This document shows positions 20,760-33,845 of a stretch of DNA of 64,000 nt, one piece after another. The stretch is from positions 15,494,092 to 15,558,091 of the forward strand of contig NC_135554.1 of the NCBI RefSeq assembly GCF_964340395.1, written 5' to 3'. The notes beneath the pieces were generated by a model. The model was given only the letters and a program-made list of their open reading frames with translations, was not told the DNA's origin and made no database searches. Every line of letters starts with the position of its first letter. Position 1 is the first letter of the stretch. This DNA is from Glandiceps talaboti (lineage: Eukaryota; Hemichordata; Enteropneusta; Spengelidae). The position numbers and the translations under genes were made by a program.

Positions 20760-22465
20760 ACGCAGACACCAGTGATGTGACTTAATCAGTGAAATAACAG
20801 TTGCAATTGGTAAAGAAGAAAATGTGAAATTTGTGTGTTGAGCTGAGGGACATTTTGATAAATTCGTGTGTTGAGATTTATTCTGTTGTTGAATGCTGGG
20901 CTAACTATGTGTTTTAGAACATATAGAAAATCAAAAGTAAAATAATGTGAAAATGTAAACTTACTTGTGTATCAGTCAGCATGCCTCCAACTGTGATATT
21001 TTATGATTTTTGGAAAAAAATATAAACTTTAATCAAAATTTGGTGAATCCAATTTATCGGTCATAAAGTCTGAACGAATTTACAAAATTAAAATTCATAA
21101 ATTGAACAACTATTCCATCATCAATATATGCAGTCATAGAATGATTTAGATTGACAGTTTGTTTCCCGAATTGTTTCCATCAATGGCGAGATCTTACATC
21201 TCTACAAGGGATTTCAAGCGTAATAACTAAGCACCTAATTTGCATAACATAGCACTTAATTTGCATATTAACAGTACCTTTTATGCTGTTACATGAATAT
21301 CTCAAGAATTACGACATCAGTGGGATCTAAAAATAAATTTAACTGTCAAATCTGAATAAATCTCATGTATGTCAATAAACTACTTTGCCTTTTGACCAAT
21401 GATATTAAGCCTTGTATAAATCAACATATTAGTAGATCGTATACGTACAGTAGAACATAACAAGTTAGCATATTCAAATTTGGTGCAATAACATAAGACT
21501 TGTTTATCTACAGCATCAACACTTCGATAATCCAAAGGTCAGATTGTGAAACTACAAACCAGGTTAAGGCAACATCAAATAAATTCTTTGTTTGCCGTCC
21601 GCGTGTGGGTAGGTTTGTCGGTAGATTTTGAAAAATAAATTTCGTTTTGCCCCAAATTTCCACGGAAGATTGCATTTTATACTATTATATATGGAAGACC
21701 GTTCAAATATCTTCAGAATTACTACACATATTTCTAAATAGTTGATTAGGACAATCAAACTTTAGACTTTGACATTTATATTTCACCAGTGTAGTAAATT
21801 TAGGTATAGGCAGAAAACGGATAAACAGAAAGTGGCTTTTACATAACACGTTAGCATTGAGGGGGTTTTCTTTATATTCCCTTACAGTGGTTCATATCTG
21901 TCATCTTTATTTTATTTCAGAGCCAAATGTCAGATTAATAAGATATTATGAACCTTGAAATGGCAAGCCTAGGGTCTTTATAAAGGTCATTGTTAAGTAT
22001 TTTGATTAACCATTTCTGGTGTGGAGTGTCTGTTGAATAACATCTAGTCATAACAAGAACATTTCAGTCTTCTTTTAACCGTGACTTGACTTTCATAATC
22101 AGTTGATGTACATTCCTTTATTACTTTGGAGAATACGTAAGTGATGTTTGATAAGCGGCCTCACGAAGTACCATCACTAATGAAGACGACGGATATGTTG
22201 TATATATAGTATTTGGTTGAATGATCTACTGTCAAGGTCGTTCGGTTTTTAATAAAGGAAATGCTTTGTTATTGTGAAGATTGTTGACAGTTTTGAAGAA
22301 TGAGAAGCAAATATTCAAATTGATAAGCGATAATAGCTCTCAAAGGATAAAAAACCTCGTGAGAATATTAACCAGTATATTCAATTTCACTAATTGATTA
22401 TTAGTAGCTTTTCAATCATGGTCTGAAGATAAGCTGACTATCACTATAAGTGAATAAGAATAAGA
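20760..22465. other. Unassigned AT-rich DNA
   Basis: No exon, RNA gene or mobile element recognised. Confidence 0.5.
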
Positions 22466-22467
22466 AG

Positions 22468-22690
22468 AGGGAACTTGCAAACCCGCCATGTTGTTTGTTG
22501 CATTATGGGAAATGTGATAATAAATACTAATGAATTGTATTGTAAACAATACTGATCAATTCATAGTTACCCTGACCATTGTGGGAGGTTTTTTATCGGT
22601 AGCTCCAGAATAGGTAATACGATAACCGCAGATAATCCCATAGTCCTTTTGTGTCTGAGCATGCTCAGTCTGGATTGTAAGTTCCCTATT
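22468..22690. mobile_element. AGGGAACTTGCAA foldback family, copy 3
   Basis: Begins AGGGAACTTGCAAACC and ends TTGTAAGTTCCCT. The right half matches copy 1 (3950-4067), and the left tip matches the right tip of copy 2 when inverted. It leads straight into the pentanucleotide tail of SINE copy B. Confidence 0.72.
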
Positions 22691-22713
22691 GTATTGTATT
22701 GTATTGTATTGTA
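22688..22713. repeat. (TATTG)n short array at the SINE 3' end
   Basis: About 5 units, against about 21 at 4063-4168 in the duplicate. Confidence 0.9.
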
Positions 22714-22962
22714 ATATAATATAATAATCTGTATTCGTCCAGATAAATTCGGAAATTTGTTGAATGGTCGCCGCAAGAGCAGCGCCCTAGTGCCCTAGTG
22801 TTAAAGAAGCAGTTGTTCGACATGGTCAAACTGAGCATCACCCTTCGTACATACAGACCTAGTTAAATTTTAAAACAAACCCAGCCAACACCAGGCGGTT
22901 CGAACCCAGGCTGTAAAGGTAAGAGGCGTACGAGCTAACCGCTCGGCCACCGACAACCCAAC
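22714..22962 (-). mobile_element. tRNA-derived SINE, copy B
   Basis: Duplicate of 4169-4442. B box GGTTCGAACC at 22897-22906; the A-box region TGGCCGAGCGGTTAGC is closer to a true tRNA than in copy A. It lacks about 32 bp of the body found in copy A. Confidence 0.78.
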
Positions 22963-23050
22963 TTTTTTTTTTTATTTGTTTATTTTTTAGACATCGCATT
23001 GTATTGCATGTATCGAATTGAGACATCCCATTGTATTGTATTGTGTATAT

Positions 23051-23133
23051 ATTATATTATATTATATTATGTTATATTATATTATATTATATTATATTAT
23101 ATTATATTATATTATATTATATTATATTATATC
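23051..23133. repeat. (ATTAT)n pentanucleotide array
   Basis: About 16 units; counterpart of 4528-4588. Confidence 0.93.
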
Positions 23134-23184
23134 ATAATATGTACATGTACATGTAGTGTATCTATTGAGACGTTCTAAGTATGT

Positions 23185-23557
23185 CGGGATATGTTATTCA
23201 TTCACAGTAAAAAGATCATTCTTAGTTGAAACATAATTTATATTATCAGTGTGTACCATTTGATCATTATCCTGTGGTCATCAAGATTTTAAGAATTTCG
23301 TCTAAACAAGGTAAAAGAAAACACTAAACTACTTACTTGTAGTAAGCAGATGTAACGTGTATGTCTTGCTAGCATGATCATTAGGTCTGCCTAAGTTGCT
23401 TTTGTGGAGATATATACGTTTTGGATAACTGTATAGTCTCGTTTAGATGGAAACTTTAATTTCCTATTGAAAATGCTACTTTTCCGGATCAAATGTCATC
23501 CATAAAAATGATATTAAAGTGTACTGCATAGTTTTCACTAATAGCACGTTTACCATT
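23185..23557. repeat. Segmental duplicate of 5101-5476
   Basis: Same orientation, with small indels. It lacks the foldback element that stands at 4590-5100 in unit A. The match stops within the exon-like sequence at 23480-23557, leaving a truncated piece. Confidence 0.88.
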
Positions 23558-24690
23558 TTCACCATTAAATTATTGACGTTTTGGGAAGTAGAGGGTGCAA
23601 TTTATGAATACTTTATACAGCCAGGATATTTTTACACCTACATTTCTGTCCATAAAATTCTAGGCTTTCAAGTCTATAAAGTCAGCTTGCTTCTACTTGT
23701 CGATAAGTTATGATTTCACCACGAGGTAGGTTCATGCATGAATAAGTCGAGCAATAATTTTTAAAAGTCATTGATCGCCAAGGGACTCCATCTTTTAGAT
23801 AAAAGCCTGGAAGAACCAGTAGATTGAAGTCGTCTGTTTGTTGATATCTAATGTCAAACTGACCTACTTTTCATTCGTTCAGTCAGTAAAAACAAAAAAT
23901 GCAAATTCATAAAAAAGGTAATCTCCTACTGTCATAGGTATACAGTTAGGCAAGTGGTTATGTTCTGAAATCAATTTGCCGTGTTAAAGTTATAGTACTA
24001 CGTCATCATTCTCCAAAACAAGACAGTGTCTGTTGGACTTTCTATCTACATGAAGTCTGGAAACGGTGTACAGTGTTGTAGCTGTTTGATATACTCGCTG
24101 AAACGCAACGAAAGTAATATTTCCAAAATACCTGAAAGTTCGCGCAAATGGTGCTGTCCAACGATTACACGTCACTTTCCGTTGCGCCAGCGAGCTAGGG
24201 AGTCTCCTCATGCCTTATGCCTATAACCGATAATCCCGTATACAATAAAAGCATGAGGCTAAGCACACACAGACTCCCTATATTAGTGTACAAACGCAAA
24301 CAGTGCGACCAATGCAACTGCATCACTATCTCTTATTATATACAATCGCATTCACACTCAAACCAAGTCAAAATGATCTGTTGTCAGGGGCAACACGATA
24401 TTAATGTCAAAACACCAAATGGTGAAATCAGATTATAATTTAAATGTTCGTGGTCTTCATTATTTAGTGATGCTACATCGCGCAAGACGTGTTTCTAACA
24501 GCACTCATCACCTACGAGTGCAATCTTAAGGATTCGTCACGAAGGTCAAGTGTCGATTAGCGGGGGAATGAAATGCCCTTGTTATGACTAGACATTCGAT
24601 TCAAAGGACACTCCACAAAGTTTAACCACAAAATGGTTAATTAACATATCCAAAATGCAAGTTGTAGTTGGAAATAGCAAGGGTCTTTAG
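23558..24690. other. Unassigned DNA
   Basis: Several short frames at 23990-24440 on both strands have no recognisable family, splice support or conservation signal. Confidence 0.45.
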
Positions 24691-25390
24691 GGTCATTTTA
24701 ATTACTAAAAATCGTTAATTATGCAAATTATTAAAATCGTTCTTACCATCAGTTGAAGAAACACTTCTGTATATTTGATAATGAAAACTGTTTGAACTTC
24801 TAATCACAAGTTCAAGAAGTGGCCTAAATCCTTTGATCTAACAGGCATAGTCCCATACAATAGTGCAGACGATGATTGATGGCTGATAGAGTGGCACGAA
24901 TGTCTATATCTTACAGACTAAACTAAAGGCTACCATCACCAAGCTTTTCAGAGCATGTTATGTTTTGAAGTATGTACCAAATTATGTTGAATTTGAAGTA
25001 TGCATTCTTCATATATAGCCTAATTACCGAAAATCGTTAATTATGCAAAAACTCATTGAAACTGAAAGTTACATCAGTAAGTGTTTCATGACATTTGTGG
25101 TTTGTTTTGCTTGAAGTATGGAACAAATTATATTCAATTTGATTAAATTCTTAAGATATGTAACATAATTACTGAAAATCATTAATTATGCAAATGATTC
25201 ATTAAAACTACTAGCTATATCAAACTTTACATAACACATGCATTTTGTTGTCATCAATGTATGTACCGAATTACACGATTTTTGAAGTTTGCTTTCTTAA
25301 GAGATAGCCTAATTATTGAAAACCATTAAATATGTAATTTTATCATTAATATTCAAATAATCTTTACCAAAACCTATAATCAGGTCGACC
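24690..25390. repeat. Diverged tandem repeat, about 145-bp monomers
   Basis: Anchor sequences of the type GAAAATCATTAATTATGCAAAT recur at 25029, 25174 and 25318 (spacing 145 and 144), with an older relative near 24707. Monomers also share GTATGTACCAAATTA and CATGCATTTTGTTGTCATCAA blocks. Related diverged pieces lie at 8220-8470 and 20490-20650. Most monomers carry ATGCAAA(T), the octamer sequence bound by POU factors, but this may be coincidental. Confidence 0.72.
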
Positions 25391-25453
25391 CATTATTCTG
25401 AAGAAGGTATGCACCAAATTTCGTTTAAATTGAACCATCTTTTTTTAGAAAAC

Positions 25454-25511
25454 GATGACACAGACAGACAGACATACATACATACATACATACATACATA
25501 CATACATACAT

Positions 25512-25546
<35 letters not shown>

Positions 25547-25650
25547 TACATACATACATACATACATACATACATACATACATACATACATACAGACATG
25601 CATACATGCATACATACATACATACATACATACATACATACATACATACC

Positions 25651-25688
<38 letters not shown>

Positions 25689-25690
25689 TA
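25454..25690. repeat. Compound (CAGA)n/(CATA)n array
   Basis: Alternating blocks of the two tetranucleotides. All long frames here are repeat artefacts. Confidence 0.96.
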
Positions 25691-28600
25691 CACAGGCTTT
25701 TCATCCCTAAATTATAACCTGCCCTTAGGGAAGGTAAATCGTCAAAATGTCTGTTAGGAGATCGGAAATAGTGTTGTAGCGTCCAGTGTCTACAGGTAGG
25801 CTAACCATCTTATCTAAACAATGTCTAGTTCTATCTGAAAGACGTTGTGATGCGCTCGCATCTGTTTACAGCGCAAGGTTTTCTCAAACACTCAAAATGT
25901 CCCGAGTGTCCAATTTTCACAAAATTCTAACACGATCATTATTGCAGGCAGGTAATTTGGGATTTCTCAAGCCAGGGATGTCGAAAGTAGGATTCTTCAC
26001 TACCCCGCACCTACCCTCGAAGAAACACAGGACTCACCAACAGCGCGTAATGAGCCACAATAGACTAACACAGTCCGGTGAGCTTGAGAAACATGTTTTA
26101 TCCTGCCCATAAGGAAGATATATAGAGCAAAATTTCACTGTCATGACACTTATACGTCAAAAGAAATATCGAGGCATCGCTAAAGTATGCAGAGAAAATA
26201 TCATGTGTTACTTTTAACAAATGTGAACGTTATAAACTCGGAATTTCCATTTAGAGGAACTGTTGAGGGCTTTTAGTAAACGTGTAACACCAGGATTTCT
26301 CACTTTGACATTGTCAAGACGTGTCCATTTCACTTCAACAGTTTAACGATGCCGGCTAGACAAATATCGCCATTTTTTCTATGTAATACATGTAGATTCG
26401 ATAATTTCAGATATATTTCTTGTTTGGAAAGATGTGTCTACATTACTATCACTTTATCCAAAGACGTTGTTCATACTAGTATCCATATATCGGAGTATGA
26501 GCTTACTCTGTTAGAATGTTAATGTGTACTTATATTCAGTATTGATGTACTTCACTTACCCAGATAATTATCATTAGTCAACTAATCTTAAGATTGTACA
26601 TGTAATAGTTTAGTTAAACGTACATTTCATAACAAATGGCTTGCTATCGACATCGGTCCAGGCAATAGCCAAATATTTGCATTAGAAAATAAATCAATTA
26701 ACATTCTCTTCAAGCAATGGTTCAATTTACTTGAAAGAACGCTGTCGTTAATCACCCCCTCATCATGACATTAATCAAGGTATTAAAGATTACTATCTCA
26801 TATTTAGAATTTCCCTGAGTAATCAAGAATTTTCTGTCTGGGTTAGAAGCACATGAAACATTCGCAATGAAAAATAAAATTCTCCATTGAATTGTGAATT
26901 ATTTAAGAATATGCAATGTATGTATTATTCAAACCCAAGTAGTAAGTGGTTATGCAAGACATATTTCAATGGAAAAAAAGAAAACCTGAACTAACGAATA
27001 TATCTTTATGACGCGACAACAAATCCAATGTCAACTGTTTCTATGACAACCATCGTGGCATTCTGTCTTTTATCACATCTCCAGGGAATTTTCAGGAAAA
27101 GGGTTTATAGCAAGAGCTATTGTTTATTAGATCTTATCGTTATAGCGATATACTTCCTAGAATATTCGCCCGTATCCTGTCGCATGCATTAACGAAATTA
27201 ATCTGCCTAGGGGTGTTTTCTATTAGTTGTAATTTTGTCAATTTTGAATCACAAATTGATTTGGATTTCTCAATCATAAGAATGATGATAAGCCAACAAA
27301 TACATCTATCCTTCTGAGATACATTTAGTGTCTGTTATGTATGTGTGCACTATAACAAATGATTCGAATAATATAACTGATACGTAGTAGACAGGATGCG
27401 TGGTAGACAATATTACAATATCACCTCTCAAATTTCATTCGACACCATTTTCATGGAAAACACACAAGTGATATCGAATACAAGCACTCTGAGAAGCACT
27501 CACTTCTGGAGGATTGTCAAAGGATTCATTCATTAACCTTCTCCATTACTTAAAACAACTTTACTTCGAATATAATATACACACAAAATATAGACACCAG
27601 TGCTTAACTGTAGATTCAAGACAATCGAGATTCACATGACAAAGCTTGACTGCTCCTATAATACAAAAATATTTTATCAAGACAAACAAGCATTTTCCAT
27701 TGTCGTTCAGACCCATCGAATTAATTGTCCCATGACTATGAATGCACTGGTGTAAAAGCTGTTTGTTTTGTCTCCAAATCAACCGCCACCCCAACAATAA
27801 CAACACAAATACGTAATTGTAACATTGTGTTACGCAGCTGAAACAGAATTAATGAACATTTCAAAAATACACGTTTGGAACAAGATATCTTCTTCATTAT
27901 CTAAACGAGTAGCGCAAACCTAAAGGTTTCCTTGCTTGCCTGGCTCACAGCTCAAGGCGCTCCAAACGTTGCTAAGCAACCTATTCTAGTCGAAAGTACA
28001 TAATCATGTCTGCTTTGATCTGGATTGGAAGGAACACTGGTGACGCTACTTTTGTGGTGCATTATGGGATTTTATAAATAGCTCATTAAATGCCCTTCTT
28101 GGTTGAACCTAGCTATTAGAAGGAAAATCATTGAATCGTGAGGAAAAAAGCTATTCTGCCGGGTAACATCAAGTATTAAGAATCAAACAGCCGTCGTACC
28201 GTTATCCATCAGAACAGAATTCGACAGTTGTAAAAGCACTTATTGTTATGTCGGCTTTTCCAAGGTTAGTGGCTTGCTACTCTTGTTATTTTGAAACGTG
28301 TCAAGATAAATGTCACTTTTTTATGCTGTCAGACAAAGTAAACAAAAGTATACCTATTGTAGGAAAAGGTATCTAAAAAACCTTGTAAGCAATAATTGAG
28401 AATACGAACGGTTTTCTTTTTCTTTCGAATACCTTAATACTCAATTGTCATCGTATACGTACATTTTGATTCTTATCACTTGATTAATCCGTTTTTCCAC
28501 TCAAACACGTTCAACCTTCAGAAATAGCATTGCCATATCAAATATTAGCTATCAAGCACATCCCATGGCATGTAGTTAAGTTAGGTATGATAAATAAATC

Positions 28601-29160
28601 ATTACATCAATACGTTTGATGTGAGAAAGATAAAGTGATATGAGAACTCAAACATTCTACTCATTGTCGTAGTCAAGATTTAAGCAACGATTCCAAAACA
28701 CAACCTATTGCACAGAAAATGTCTAAATAGCCTGTTATATAATTTTTTGCCCTTTTCGCTGTCTAAACAATTTCACTGTGAAAATTTGTCGGCCGTTAGA
28801 TTATTTAGTTATTAATCTATTTATTGACTCGTTTGACAATTCATCTTTCTTGTGTTATTTCTATGTTTTATGTAATTATTGCATGGTTTTTAGTGTTTGA
28901 AGTGTAAAATGTTGCCATGGGGACTGACGATTGTAGGAGACGGTAGGAGGCAGGAGGACATATTAGTCTTTATACCTCAAAGTATACCTCATGCGTGTAC
29001 GGTATAAGGTAGACACAAAATAAAAGTGCTGTTGCAACATGTTGATTTAAACTAGTGACAGACGTTGATGCAAATACACTCACAGTAGGGTGGTATATCT
29101 GATAGTAATTTTTCTCACGTGGCTGTAAACTCATTCAGTGTTTACACTATCTTGATTACA
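25691..29160. other. Unassigned AT-rich DNA
   Basis: No recognised gene. A 108-codon frame at 25786-26112 (plus) was examined and not accepted. Confidence 0.45.
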
Positions 29161-29167
29161 AGGTCGA

Positions 29168-29618
29168 TATACAATACAATACAATACAATACAATACAAT
29201 ACAATACAATACAATACAATGCAATGCAATGCAATGCAATGCAATTCAATACAATACAATACAATACAATACAATACAATACAAAACAATACAATACAAT
29301 ACAATATAATGCAATACAATACAATACAATACAATACAATACAATGCAATGCAATGCAATGCAATGCAATTCAATACAATACAATACAATGCAATGCAAT
29401 TCAATACAATACAATACAATACAATGCAATGCAATACAATACAATACAATACAATACAATACAATACAATACAATACAATATAATGCAATACAATACAAT
29501 ACAATACAATACAATGCAATGCAATACAATACAATACAATACAATACAATACAATACAATACAATACAATACAATACAATGCAATGCAATGCAATACAAT
29601 ACAATACATTACAATACA
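29168..29618. repeat. 450-bp (ACAAT)n/(GCAAT)n array with higher-order structure
   Basis: Pentanucleotide array in which GCAAT and TCAAT variants are grouped in blocks. The block junction GCAATTCAAT recurs at 29241, 29366 and 29396, and ATAATGCAAT at 29306 and 29481. This shows internal segmental copying beyond single-unit slippage. Frames through it on both strands are artefacts. Confidence 0.95.
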
Positions 29619-29619
29619 G

Positions 29620-31150
29620 TAGGTCTACTGACCAATGAGCATACAATTCTAATAAATAGAGGCACACAATATAATCTAGGTCACATAACAGATTGGAGAA
29701 GGTACATAATAATACAATGTAATGAGTACAAAAATATACTACAACAAAAAGTATATAAACAAATTACTATATAAAATTAAATTAGTAGTCACCTGATTTC
29801 ATGAACAAAATGGCTAAGTTGACTAATAACAAAACCTTTTTATCGGAAGAAATTAAATCAATAAATTAAATTAATGTTGGGTGCCTCCAGTAAGAATCTG
29901 GTATATATCTATGTCACAGGAAGTCATTATTATCAAATTAAAACAAAATTGAACTGTTATGTAAACATAACCAAGGCACCAGTAACACCTACTTGAGTAA
30001 TCAGTCACCTAGTACTACAATCGATTTAGTGTATGTCAATCTCAGTTTGCCTATAGCTTGATTTCCGCCGTAATAATTGACCACTGAAACCAGTATAAGC
30101 CACGGAGTAGTTGTATTATTACACGTCATATCTAATTACTTTAACAGGAAATTTCACTCATGGCAGCACTTGACCCTAACCACAAAAGATTGCTTTACTT
30201 CACTCTGGTATCTCAAATCGTGAAAGTTTACTCACATTCTCCTCAGGATGCACTCTTTAATACGCCAGTACACCTTGGGTTCTCATGTAATCCACGATCC
30301 ACTAGTTGATATACATGTATGCAATTCTTCTGCAACACACGTACACTACGACCTACACTGCACTGTAATAAAATAACGTTATCGGAATTATAGTGCACCA
30401 TTAAAAAAACCTATTAAATTGCACGGTTACGTTATATACATGTAGAGAACTGTACAAATCTAGGTTATCCCACGTGAGTTTCTCTGGACCAATCATCGTA
30501 CAGTTTTTAGTAGGAAATATGTTATGTGCTAGGTACTGAAGTGATGATATAATCTCGATGCCAGATTTAGCCTCCTTAAAGCGGTAACAGTATTTAGTAG
30601 ACAGACAGAAACAAATGTAATACACGTGGTTGAAAGAAATAACCGTATCTTCTTTTTAATGGATTATTGAATGATAGTATAACAATTAATGTCAATAATA
30701 TTTTATTAAGATGCATTTTTTAATTAGAGTTACAAGACAAAGTGGTAAATATCAAATATTGGATGTTTTAGTTCGACTACAAAACAAAATCGAAATAATT
30801 TCAGATCCAAATGACGACAGATCGTCTTAAATCAAATCATAGCATTTTGAATCTTCAGACTGAAAACACAATTATCTCAGAGTCTGTTTTTCCCTAAAAT
30901 TAGCACCCCCTTGCCAATTCTTTGATCTTGGTGGAGCGTATACAACGTATACAGACGAGCAAACAGACATAATAAATCGAAAATCACTTAAGATTTCATC
31001 AACCTGTCAAGACTTAATGTATGAGTTATTTCCTTTTAGATATAAGTGTGTTATATATATCTATAGTATTCCACTGTCGTCTTTCATTATTCACAGACAT
31101 GCATTCATTTTCACATAATATTATCATTATGTCAATAATGCCAAATTAAA
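29620..31150. other. Unassigned AT-rich DNA with one dispersed motif
   Basis: No exon recognised. It contains TTTGCCTATAGCTTGATTTCC at 30046-30066, repeated elsewhere in the window. Confidence 0.45.
30046..30066 (+). repeat. Dispersed 21-bp motif, copy 1
   Basis: TTTGCCTATAGCTTGATTTC plus one C. An identical copy lies at 62227-62247 and one with a single mismatch at 38942-38962. Confidence 0.7.
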
Positions 31151-31152
31151 AA

Positions 31153-31722
31153 AAGATTTGTTTCTGGTCAGGACATTTTGTCTAAAGTGGTGCGACGACA
31201 CGATTTTTTTTTTGGAATTGTCAAACCTGTCACTCAATTTACTATTTATGGCAGTTACTGTTCTTTTATTTAGTACTTGCGGCCTGTTTTACGGCACCGT
31301 TCTTAACGAGCCTCCCACTTTGTCCACGGCCTGTTTTACGGCACCGTTCTTAACGAGCCTCTCACTTTGTTTCGAGGTGTAGCGGAAGAAATAACAGAAG
31401 CAAGAGTGTATGCATCGTCGCAAACCACGGCCTGTTTTACGGCACCGTTCTTAACGAGCCTCCCACTTTGTTTCGAGGTGTAGCGGAAGAAATAACAGCC
31501 CTGGTTTGAGAGAATGGAGTGTATGTTGAGCAGATGTAATTTGCTTGTTCACGATTGGCTCTGTAGTTGTCTTCACTGAAGCGGCAATTAATGTCGGGAG
31601 GTTTATTTTTGTGCCCCCCCCCCCCCCCAGGATCTGCATACTGCATGGGCTGGACAAACACGTAAAAAAGATCAACTCGGTTGCACTTTAATACCACGTG
31701 CTGACCAGAAACAATTCTTTGT
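31153..31722. mobile_element. 0.57-kb element with terminal inverted repeats and internal tandem repeat
   Basis: The left end carries TTGTTTCTGGTCAG (about 31158-31171) and the right end its inverse, CTGACCAGAAACAA (about 31699-31712). Inside, a block containing GGCCTGTTTTACGGCACCGT is present three times (about 31279, 31327 and 31429). The last two copies extend to share CGAGGTGTAGCGGAAGAAAT. It is GC-richer than its surroundings and has no transposase. Confidence 0.7.
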
Positions 31723-32247
31723 TTTGCCTAATACATTGTGATATCGGCTGAGACTCAATGTACCATTACGGTGTAAAGCATTACAATTACGTCTACTTTT
31801 ACCCTTATTTATTGAATCCTTTCAACGATATAGAAAATATATATCCAAGACTTATGTAATTTCAGGAAAGTTAAAGTGAACCGCGTGAATATTTCCAGCA
31901 GTAACAAGCCCATTAGACTGCTCGTAAATAAATCTATCTTATTATTAATGTCTGTACTGAAGTACTGTTAGCGTCATTTGTCTATTTGGGATAAAGCTTA
32001 ATAACAATGTATTGAGTATTGAAACTCAGCTAAAACACGTGTATTTGACTTTATTTAACATCTCAAATTCGAGCTAGGTCGACTTACTCATAACCGATAG
32101 CAATTAAGTATTATAGTATAGAGATTTATATCGTAACATACATATATACTGAACGTCTACAATATTCAAAGAAATCGTTCAATGAGGGAAACAAGATGTT
32201 TGCTTTGTGTGTTTTTCAGAGTGTAAGATGCCCATATAAACAAGTAT

Positions 32248-32281
32248 ATATATATATACGTGTGTGTGTGTGTGTGTGTGT
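32248..32281. repeat. (TA)n-(GT)n microsatellite
   Basis: Short compound dinucleotide run. Confidence 0.95.
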
Positions 32282-32394
32282 AATTGACTGGGTGTTGATA
32301 TAACCACATAAAAGTGCTCGATACCAATAGAGTCAATAGCATGTAATTTTGTTCATATTTTCAAAACCTGTATATATACATATACGGAAAAATG

Positions 32395-32515
32395 ACTAGC
32401 TGAACTAACTATTGTAAAGTTCTGAAGTCAGTCTTACTTCCAATCCCAAAAGCGTCAGCGACGTATCGACGTGACTAGCAAGCCTTCATCAGGCTGTCAC
32501 ACTACAAACAAATAA
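32395..32515 (-). mobile_element. Possible Penelope-like element end with hammerhead-like core
   Basis: On the minus strand the segment reads AGCCTGATGAAGGCTTGCTA and then, shortly after, GATACGTCGCTGACGC. CTGATGA followed by a small hairpin and (C)GAAAC-GTC is the hammerhead ribozyme core found in Penelope-like retroelement ends. Here the GAAAC is GATAC, so the ribozyme would be inactive. Downstream, ATTGGAAGTAAGACTGACTT is also found, diverged, at 55435-55463. No reverse transcriptase frame adjoins it. Confidence 0.4.
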
Positions 32516-33188
32516 AACCATAGTAACTACAAACAAGTTTCCAAGATGGTAGTTGGAACGAGATTATCTAATATTGTACGATGGCTACATACTGGTGCAA
32601 TATTCATTCCGTAACAAATATTTTATATAGATTTTTTAATTCACGTAATATATGTCTTAGTACATATAGAAAATAAATGGACTATTTTTAGTCCTCCGTA
32701 ATAAAGATATGCAATTTGATATGGCTAGCTTTCTATTTTTGTAAGGATAATCTGGTTTAAGAATCAAATAACGTATTCTTAATACGGTATACATTTCTTA
32801 TGGAAGCACGCTACGCTTTCCAATCAGGGAATATCGGGTTTCAATTTTATCATATTGAGTGGGTTTTATCAATGACGACAACGGCTGATAGGTTTAGAGG
32901 GTGTACCCGTCTAGTTCGGTTTTCTTCTTTTAAAGAGCAAATGTTACCTATATATATATATGTTATATGTTAGATGTTAGATTGCCGCTATCACAAGGAA
33001 CAGTGTTGCCATCTGTTTTATCCTTCCATCAAGCTACGTGACTCTCGATCTCCCTATTTATCAGTACATTCTCCTGATTTAAACTCAAGTGGGTGTATAT
33101 TTTTTTGTATTTTTTTGTACTTCGTGATAACCGAGTCAGTATAATTATATCCATATTATGATAGCGGAGCTCAGTACGGCAAAACAGA

Positions 33189-33222
33189 TTTAAAATAAAT
33201 AAATAAATAAATAAATAAATAC
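33189..33222. repeat. (AAAT)n microsatellite
   Basis: Tetranucleotide run. Confidence 0.95.
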
Positions 33223-33845
33223 TGACAAGCATCAACAAGAGAGTAATTAGAAATCATTATCAACTACAAGAATTACTATATGTTTTCCTATATGCGAAAT
33301 GGTCACAATTGTACATACCACCACAAGGGATGTGAATGATCCCTACCAAATGTAAGTACTATATTTTCAAGTCATGAAATTATTGCCAATTTGACTTCTG
33401 ATCAGTAAAAATCCGTCTTTCTAGAACAAACATGCTTAGAATTCACATATTTGCTAGGCGCAATTGACGTCATAGTCAACAGGAAGGCAGCAATTCTGAC
33501 GTTTTCTAAGCCTTCACCATCTTGCACTGAAAAATCTCGTCAGATGTTCATAACTCCCGGGCACTCAATTTGAATGCATATTGCAATTTTCTAATCTTAG
33601 GCACTCAAGTAGTTTGTCATTTTTTGATTTGCTTGTTTGTTTGTTTGATTAATATTGTTTGTGACTTATTTTCACTTGACTTTTCTCTTCATTTTGTCTA
33701 TTGCTGAGTCAATACCTCATTTTTTGTCACTGAACTGTTCTCATCAATCATTCGTAAGCGATACAAACAAAACAAATCTACATTAACTAAATCTACGAGG
33801 CGAAATGACATGTTGCAGAGATTAACTATGGCACTGTTTCCATTA

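Noticed and set aside
24690-25390. CRISPR-like array
   Set aside because: The units are diverged tandem monomers of about 145 bp without constant repeats and unique spacers, in a eukaryotic context.
25786-26112. 108-codon plus-strand frame
   Set aside because: No recognised motif, no splice or initiation context, and no relative in the window; compatible with chance.
29119-29774. Overlapping 77-155-codon frames
   Set aside because: Pentanucleotide array that happens to lack stops in several frames; no non-repeat domain.
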